Translations under genes and position numbers: made by a program | Part shown: positions 32,696 through 36,719 of the stretch, piece by piece | Layout of the letters: every line of letters begins with the position of its first letter | Numbering within the stretch: the first letter of the stretch is position 1 | From: a bacterium | GTDB lineage: Bacteria; Bacillota; Clostridia; Oscillospirales; Acutalibacteraceae | Assembly (NCBI GenBank): GCA_020624805.1 | Contig: JAHKVW010000064.1 | Span: 1 to 36,719 of the forward strand | DNA length: 36,719 nt | Direction of reading: 5' to 3' | The notes under the pieces: generated by a model | The model's database searches: none | Told to the model about the DNA's origin: nothing | What the model saw: only the letters and a program-made list of their open reading frames with translations

Positions 32696-33232
32696 TCATT
32701 TGAAGATAAAAGTCTTAAAGATCAGCGTGACCCAGGTGCCGTTGATGACGCCCAGCACAATGCCGCCCAACACGTCGGTCAGGTAGTGGACCCGCAGATA
32801 CATGCGCGAAAACGCGATCGCGCCCGCCAAAAGCAGCGCGGGGATCCAGATCCACGGAGGACAGCACCACGCCGTGACCGTAAAGGCACAAAAGGAAGAG
32901 GCGCTGTGTCCGGAGGGGAAGGAATGATCCTTGGGTTTATTGATTTTCATGTCTTCATCCGATATCCAAGTGGACGGACGGTTGCGGCCGACGGTCTTTT
33001 TGATGAGGATCTCACCGATCAGATAGTTGACGCTCAGAGCCGCGGTCATGATCGCGCTGGTCTCGCGGTATCGGCGGGAGATCAGGAAGGGGATCACAAA
33101 AGCGACCCACCAGATGAATCCGCCGGTGCCGGCATAGGTGAACATCACCATGATCTTGTCCAGCACGGGGCGGTGGATCTCAGACATCCGCTTCAGCACG
33201 CGCTCATCCATTTCACGCAGTTTATGAAACAT
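32696..33232 (-). CDS. PAP2-family membrane phosphatase
   Basis: 178 residues with about five membrane spans. All three phosphatase motifs are intact: KKTVGRNRP (KxxxxxxRP, about 79-87), PSGH (about 106-109) and SRMYLRVHYLTD (SRxxxxxHxxxD, about 142-153). Enzymes of this type remove phosphate from lipid pyrophosphates or phosphatidic-acid-type lipids at the outer face, for example undecaprenyl pyrophosphate recycling for wall synthesis. The substrate is not predictable from these motifs. GGAGCG precedes ATG 33232, with a promoter at 33326-33355 and its own terminator. Confidence 0.93.
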   Translation of the reverse strand: MFHKLREMDERVLKRMSEIHRPVLDKIMVMFTYAGTGGFIWWVAFVIPFLISRRYRETSAIMTAALSVNYLIGEILIKKTVGRNRPSTWISDEDMKINKPKDHSFPSGHSASSFCAFTVTAWCCPPWIWIPALLLAGAIAFSRMYLRVHYLTDVLGGIVLGVINGTWVTLIFKTFIFK

Positions 33233-33259
33233 AAGACGCTCCGTATCGATTCAAATAGT

Positions 33260-33297
33260 CATTGCGAGGGGCAAACACGTGTATGTTGCCCTGCAAC
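33260..33297. repeat. TCATTGCGA-type hairpin repeat, second copy
   Basis: TCATTGCGAGGGGCAA, then a loop, then TTGCCCTGCAACGA. The GGGCAA/TTGCCC stem (33269-33291) replaces the AGCCTC/GAGGCT stem of the copy at 9181-9214. It lies in the PAP2 leader. Confidence 0.5.
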
Positions 33298-33325
33298 GAT
33301 TTCAATAGATCATAATAACAGTTTT

Positions 33326-33355
33326 ATTATATATGATAAATGAGAAATGTGTCAA
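33326..33355 (-). promoter_or_regulatory. Promoter of the PAP2 gene
   Basis: Minus strand TTGACA (33355-33350) and TATAAT (33331-33326), spacer 18 bp. Confidence 0.75.
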
Positions 33356-33383
33356 TATTTCGGGCAAAGTTTTTGCAAAGAAG

Positions 33384-33410
33384 TCAAAAAAAGCTCCCTT
33401 GCGGGAGCCT
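33384..33410 (-). terminator. Intrinsic terminator of the small membrane protein gene
   Basis: Minus strand GGCTCCC-GCAA-GGGAGCC-like stem followed by seven T residues, 2 bp after the stop. Confidence 0.88.
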
Positions 33411-33412
33411 TA

Positions 33413-33943
33413 TCATTTGCGGTTATGGATATTGTTCAGGATCGTTTCGATATCGTCCTGCGTGGTGGAGGCGTCGAGCTGCACATCCTCGGTCGGATCC
33501 TCCGCCTGAAAATCCTCTGCCGGGGCTTCTTTTTCTTCGACATTCACCCGACGGGCGCGCAGAGAGCGGCGGCGCGGTGAGCCGTCCTTTTTGTTGAAGG
33601 GGAGCACATCGGCAAGCAGCTGACCCAGATAACCGCACAAAAAGTAGGCGACAATATAGATCAGCACCGTGTACCACGAGGCTCTCCACATGCCGTAGAG
33701 CAGCGCGGCAAGCGCGTAGAAGATCGGCGCGATCAGGCACAGATAAAGATTGTTCTGTTTTTTCTGGAGCTTATAGAACACGCCGCAGCCGAAGGCGGTC
33801 AGCGGAAAGATGCCGATCTGGATGATATAGGTCGCGGCAGACGCGGTCTTGCCCATGAAAAGCGGCAGCAGCAAGAAGATGATGCCGGTGATGATGATAT
33901 ATGGTAAAAGCTCCTTGAGCGTTTTTTCAAGTTTGTCGTTCAT
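33413..33943 (-). CDS. Four-span membrane protein with acidic cytoplasmic tail
   Basis: 176 residues. Hydrophobic spans near 13-30, 37-56, 66-84 and 89-112 are followed by a basic patch (KKDGSPRRRSLRARR, about 118-133) and an acidic tail ending DDIETILNNIHNRK. The basic patch after the last span predicts a cytoplasmic C-terminus. I do not recognise a family. Its start is preceded by ACGGAG, and a consensus promoter lies at 33995-34023, divergent from the mgtE promoter only 35 bp away. Monocistronic with a strong terminator. Function unknown. Confidence 0.82.
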   Translation of the reverse strand: MNDKLEKTLKELLPYIIITGIIFLLLPLFMGKTASAATYIIQIGIFPLTAFGCGVFYKLQKKQNNLYLCLIAPIFYALAALLYGMWRASWYTVLIYIVAYFLCGYLGQLLADVLPFNKKDGSPRRRSLRARRVNVEEKEAPAEDFQAEDPTEDVQLDASTTQDDIETILNNIHNRK

Positions 33944-33994
33944 ATTTTCTCCGTAGTATGATACTTGTTTCGTTTCTGTTTTTCAGCAGCTCTA

Positions 33995-34023
33995 ATTATA
34001 GATTATCATTTTCATAAAATCAA
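33995..34023 (-). promoter_or_regulatory. Promoter of the four-span membrane protein gene
   Basis: Minus strand TTGATT (34023-34018) and TATAAT (34000-33995), spacer 17 bp. Confidence 0.75.
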
Positions 34024-34057
34024 GATAAATATTACCTAAAATTCGTCGATTTTTTGA

Positions 34058-34086
34058 TTGACTTATTAGTGACAGGGGAGTAAAAT
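34058..34086 (+). promoter_or_regulatory. Promoter of the mgtE leader
   Basis: TTGACT (34058-34063) and TAAAAT (34081-34086), spacer 17 bp. The start of transcription is predicted near 34093, which gives a leader of about 320 nt. Confidence 0.72.
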
Positions 34087-34092
34087 AGAATT

Positions 34093-34403
34093 ACTGCGGG
34101 ATAGGGCGCGAGCCGATATCCGGCAGAATCCAATCACGAAAGAGGCGAAGATATGGACACCGGAAGTACCGGCGGCGCTGCCGGAGGGCGACGAAGTGTC
34201 AAGTATTGCGGTAAGGATCCCAAGGATCCGGTTTTCAGTGAAAAGCAGATGAACATGCGCTTGGGGGGTTCTGCATTTTAGCCCGTAAAAGGCGCTTTGC
34301 GTGATCGCGCGATCGGCGCCGGAGCGATCTGTTTTTCACTGAAAATCGGCAGACAGCCGCAATACCCCTTCTACAGTGCCTCCACGAATCCAAAACGTAG
34401 GAG
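34093..34403 (+). ncRNA. Structured mgtE 5' leader, candidate Mg2+ riboswitch or new leader class
   Basis: The leader is long, has no gene, and is full of pairings. Part 1 (34093-34200): GGATA...TATCC-type stem with a GCGA tetraloop (34099-34121), then GACAC/GTGTC (34156-34160 with 34196-34200) closing two GC-rich hairpins. Part 2 (34203-34365): GTATTGCGG pairs with CCGCAATAC (34357-34365), and inside it GTTTTCAGTGAAAAGCAGA (34231-34249) pairs with 34328-34346 over 19 bp with wobbles; TTTTA-GCCCG-TAAAA lies in the middle. mgtE genes are known targets of the M-box Mg2+ riboswitch. TATGGA and GCTGCCG occur in M-box-like order, but I cannot match the rest of the M-box core. Regulation by Mg2+ is therefore inference. 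Confidence 0.6.
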
Positions 34404-34412
34404 GTTATTTTT

Positions 34413-35792
34413 ATGGAAAGGAATACTGTGAGCTTGTTCGAGACGATCCAGACCCTGCTCGATAACAAGCGCTATTCCACCCTGCGCGACATCCTCAACA
34501 CGATGAATCCCGTCGATATCGCGGCGGTGTTTGAGGATCTGCAGAGTGAGAAGACGGCTCTGCTGTTCCGACTGCTGCCCAAGGAAACGGCTGCCGAGAC
34601 CTTTGTCGAGATGGATGAAGAGACCCAGCAGCTGTTGATCCACGGCTTTTCGGATACGGAGCTCAAAGAGGTTATCGACGAGCTGTATGTCGATGACGCG
34701 GTCGACCTGATCGAGGAGATGCCCGCGAATGTGGTCAAGCGAATCCTCAGACAGGCTGATCCCCAGACAAGAAAAGAGATCAACGAAATTTTGAAATACC
34801 CCGAGGACAGCGCCGGGTCGATCATGACGACCGAGTGCGTGATCCTCCGTCCCAAGATGACCGCGGAAGAGGCGATCAAGCGCATCCGCCGCACCGGTAT
34901 CGACAAGGAGACCATCTACACCTGCTATGTGTCGGACGCGTCCTCCACCCTGATCGGTATCGTCACCATCAAGACGCTGCTGCTCAGCGATGATGACGAG
35001 GTCATCGAGAACATCATGGAGACCAACGTGATCTCGGTCAACACCCTTGACGACCAGGAAGAGGTCGCCCAGATGTTCAACAAGTACAATTTCCTCGCGC
35101 TGCCCGTCGTCGATAAAGAGAACCGTCTGGTCGGTATCGTCACGGTCGATGACGCGATCGACGTCATGGAAGAAGAGGCGACCGAGGATATCCAGAAGAT
35201 GGCGGCTATCACGCCGACCACCGACAAGCCCTATGACCGTATCGGCGTGTTCGAGACCTATCGCGCGCGTATCCCGTGGCTGCTGATCCTGATGATCTCC
35301 GCCACCTTCACCGGTATGATCATCACCGGCTTTGAGGACGCGCTGGCGGGCTCGCTGGTGCTGTCCGCCTTCATCCCGATGCTGATGGATACCGGCGGTA
35401 ACTCCGGTTCACAGGCGTCCGTCACCGTCATCCGTGCGCTGAGCTTGGATGAGATCGAGTTCAAGGACATTTTTAAGGTCATCTTCAAAGAAGCGCGTGT
35501 ATCGCTCTTGTGCGGCGTCACACTCGCCGCGGCGAACTTCGCGAAGATCATGCTGTTCGACCGTCTGGTGCTCGGCAATACCGGCATCACCGTCCAGGTG
35601 GCGCTGGTGGTATGTCTGACGATGGTCGTTACCATCTTTATCGCAAAGCTCGTCGGCTGTACCCTGCCGATGATCGCGGCGAAGATCGGCTTTGACCCCG
35701 CCGTCATGGCGTCGCCGTTCATCACCACCATCGTGGACGCGATCTCGCTGTTCGTCTACTTCCAGATTGCTCAGGCGATCCTGCATCTGTAG
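34413..35792 (+). CDS. mgtE: Magnesium transporter MgtE
   Basis: 459 residues, the usual length. Cytoplasmic N domain (about 1-130), a pair of CBS domains (about 135-260) that sense Mg2+, a connecting helix (EEEATEDIQKMAAI), and five membrane spans (about 285-457). The pore signature MLMDTGGNSGSQAS (about 328-341) is intact. MgtE is a Mg2+-gated channel-like importer that closes when internal Mg2+ is high. GTAGGAGG precedes ATG 34413. The gene is transcribed alone, from its own promoter through a long structured leader to its own terminator. Identity is firm. Confidence 0.97.
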   Translation: MERNTVSLFETIQTLLDNKRYSTLRDILNTMNPVDIAAVFEDLQSEKTALLFRLLPKETAAETFVEMDEETQQLLIHGFSDTELKEVIDELYVDDAVDLIEEMPANVVKRILRQADPQTRKEINEILKYPEDSAGSIMTTECVILRPKMTAEEAIKRIRRTGIDKETIYTCYVSDASSTLIGIVTIKTLLLSDDDEVIENIMETNVISVNTLDDQEEVAQMFNKYNFLALPVVDKENRLVGIVTVDDAIDVMEEEATEDIQKMAAITPTTDKPYDRIGVFETYRARIPWLLILMISATFTGMIITGFEDALAGSLVLSAFIPMLMDTGGNSGSQASVTVIRALSLDEIEFKDIFKVIFKEARVSLLCGVTLAAANFAKIMLFDRLVLGNTGITVQVALVVCLTMVVTIFIAKLVGCTLPMIAAKIGFDPAVMASPFITTIVDAISLFVYFQIAQAILHL

Positions 35793-35838
35793 ACCGCGCG
35801 GCGTAAAGCGCTATGTGATCTCAATCAGAAAAACGACT

Positions 35839-35870
35839 CCCTCTGTGACTTATGCCGCAGAGGGTTTTTG
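35839..35870 (+). terminator. Intrinsic terminator of mgtE
   Basis: CCCTCTG and CAGAGGG around a 12-nt loop, followed by TTTTTG. Confidence 0.85.
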
Positions 35871-35905
35871 TCTTTAAAAAACGCCTGCGATGTTGACGAA
35901 TTGTA

Positions 35906-35934
35906 TTGCATTATAAATTTAATTACTATATAAT
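35906..35934 (+). promoter_or_regulatory. Promoter of the IdeS-like protease gene
   Basis: TTGCAT (35906-35911) and TATAAT (35929-35934) with a 17-bp spacer in a strongly A+T-rich stretch. Confidence 0.65.
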
Positions 35935-35945
35935 AAAATATATAA

Positions 35946-35977
35946 AATCATATTGAAAAAACATAATTAATATGATT
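35946..35977. promoter_or_regulatory. Inverted repeat just downstream of the protease promoter, possible operator
   Basis: AATCATATT and AATATGATT, perfect 9-bp arms with a 14-bp gap, at about +5 to +37 of the predicted transcript. A+T-rich, so an RNA hairpin would be weak; a protein-binding site is more likely. Confidence 0.5.
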
Positions 35978-36003
35978 GATTCGGAACAAAGGGGATAAGT
36001 GGC

Positions 36004-36719
36004 ATGAAAACGAATTGGAAAAGACGCATATTTTCGCTCGTGCTGTGTATGGCGTTGCTTTTGACGGGCTTTCCTGTGGCTGTATACGCGCAGGAGGCTC
36101 AGCCGACGGGTGAGATCACCGGCTCCGGCGATGTGGAAAATGAAACGCCGATCGAGGTGGATGTTGCCGAGGCGGAGGATGTGCCTGTTGACGGCGGCTT
36201 TACGCTGACCGATGACGGCGAGCCGGTGCTCGAGGTCAAGCATCAAAACGAGCTCGCCGTGACCGGCGCGTTCGACGGCACGATGATGAACGGTTTTTAT
36301 ACCGCCGACTTCGTCATGCCCGATACCGGCTACAATGTGTTTTTGACCGGGCTCACGAAGAACAACGTAGCGCGGATCAAGCAGGCGATCATCGACAATT
36401 ATGTAGAGGGCAAGCTCTTTGAGATGAAGAACCTCGGCTTTATCGATGTGGAAAAGACATGGTATGGTGATGACGACGACCTGATGTGCGGACCGGCGAC
36501 AGCCTCCAATATGCTGGTCGGCTCCGGCTGGGCGGCGCAGGCAGGCTTTACCAACAGCGACGATTTGTTTGAAAAAGTTCTCGAGGCTTTCCCAAATCGA
36601 GGTACTGATGGAACAACTGTTTTCTCATGGTTTTTCAGCGGAGTTGCGGAGAACTGGGAATACGATTCTCCCGGATTTGGCGGGTATTTTCCGCAGTATG
36701 ATTGCTTTGACATGATAAA
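36004..36719 (+). CDS. Secreted IdeS/Mac-like cysteine protease (partial, cut by right edge)
   Basis: The first 238 codons. Signal peptide MKTNWKRRIFSLVLCMALLL... ends near AYA-QE (29/30). An acidic propeptide-like stretch (about 31-75) follows. The segment GFIDVEKTWYGDDDDLMC, continuing GPATASNML (about 145-171), matches the IdeS (peptidase family C66) active-site region GW-D-x-x-KT-x-x-G-x-DDLLCGAATAGNML almost position by position, making C162 the nucleophile; LFEKVLEAFPN parallels the later LFxYFRxKAFPN. The catalytic His and Asp would lie beyond the edge. IdeS cleaves immunoglobulin G in streptococci; the target here is unknown. AAAGGGG precedes ATG 36004. Promoter and inverted repeat lie upstream. 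Confidence 0.82.
   Translation, partial: MKTNWKRRIFSLVLCMALLLTGFPVAVYAQEAQPTGEITGSGDVENETPIEVDVAEAEDVPVDGGFTLTDDGEPVLEVKHQNELAVTGAFDGTMMNGFYTADFVMPDTGYNVFLTGLTKNNVARIKQAIIDNYVEGKLFEMKNLGFIDVEKTWYGDDDDLMCGPATASNMLVGSGWAAQAGFTNSDDLFEKVLEAFPNRGTDGTTVFSWFFSGVAENWEYDSPGFGGYFPQYDCFDMI

Noticed and set aside
32482..32703. 73-codon plus-strand frame in the A+T-rich gap
   Set aside because: It runs through the PAP2 terminator hairpin and into the 3' end of the PAP2 gene, and it shows no recognisable domain.
34070..34083. GGGGAGTA motif suggesting a yybP-ykoY (Mn2+) riboswitch before mgtE
   Set aside because: The motif lies between the -35 and -10 of the predicted promoter, so it would not be transcribed, and the partner CATAC-type motif was not found.

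Overview
The window looks like chromosome from a spore-forming, low-GC-phylum (Bacillota) Clostridia, most likely the Oscillospirales/Ruminococcaceae side. This rests on spoIIE, sigma-A-type promoters (TTGACA-17-TATAAT) with strong AGGAGG-type ribosome sites, a Hanks-type Ser/Thr kinase, CDP-glycerol-type wall polymer enzymes, and moderately GC-rich genes separated by abundant hairpin repeats. The assignment is inference from gene content; there is no rRNA in the window. I saw no tRNA gene, transposase or CRISPR array.

Layout. 1-6.6 kb: a zinc-ribbon membrane protein (cut by the left edge) and a membrane Ser/Thr kinase on the minus strand, a divergent acyltransferase-3 membrane protein, and a 904-residue GT2/CDP-glycerol-transferase fusion. 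6.6-7.75 kb: a gene-free block with two 265-bp direct repeats and hairpins. 7.75-16.7 kb: a complete arginine pathway on the plus strand, argG-argH-argC-argJ-argB-argD-argF, with tandem promoters in front and a terminator behind. 16.9-18.65 kb: an ECF sigma factor overlapping a membrane anti-sigma-like protein. 19.4-21.8 kb: spoIIE behind a nested repeat element. 21.8-27.2 kb: a GNAT acetyltransferase and a GH13 glucosidase, a MecA-like adaptor, a lipase-like protein, a lipoprotein and rpe. 27.4-34 kb: a degenerate P-type ATPase, a DUF559 nuclease-like gene inside an inverted-repeat element, rlmB, a DUF6512-like membrane protein, a PAP2 phosphatase and a small membrane protein. 34-36.7 kb: mgtE with a long structured leader, and the 5' part of a secreted IdeS-like cysteine protease.

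The most unusual aspect is the repeat ecology. All six junctions of the arg cluster carry a short inverted-repeat element placed directly at or over the upstream stop codon, leaving little more than the ribosome site before the next gene. Several repeat families share one architecture: conserved shoulders around a hairpin whose stem sequence differs in nearly every copy, yet stays complementary. Other junctions carry 7-bp-period arrays whose unit contains a stop codon, so they close all three frames. One element with the same ends encloses an A+T-rich gene for a DUF559 (PD-(D/E)XK, Vsr-like) protein, which could be the active partner or cargo of the family.

Other leads are the P-type-ATPase-like protein that has lost the phosphorylated Asp motif, the unclassified mgtE leader, the IdeS-like protease, and an A+T-rich gap with DnaA-box-like sites. 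Gene calls rest on motifs I can read directly; functions of the repeats are inference.
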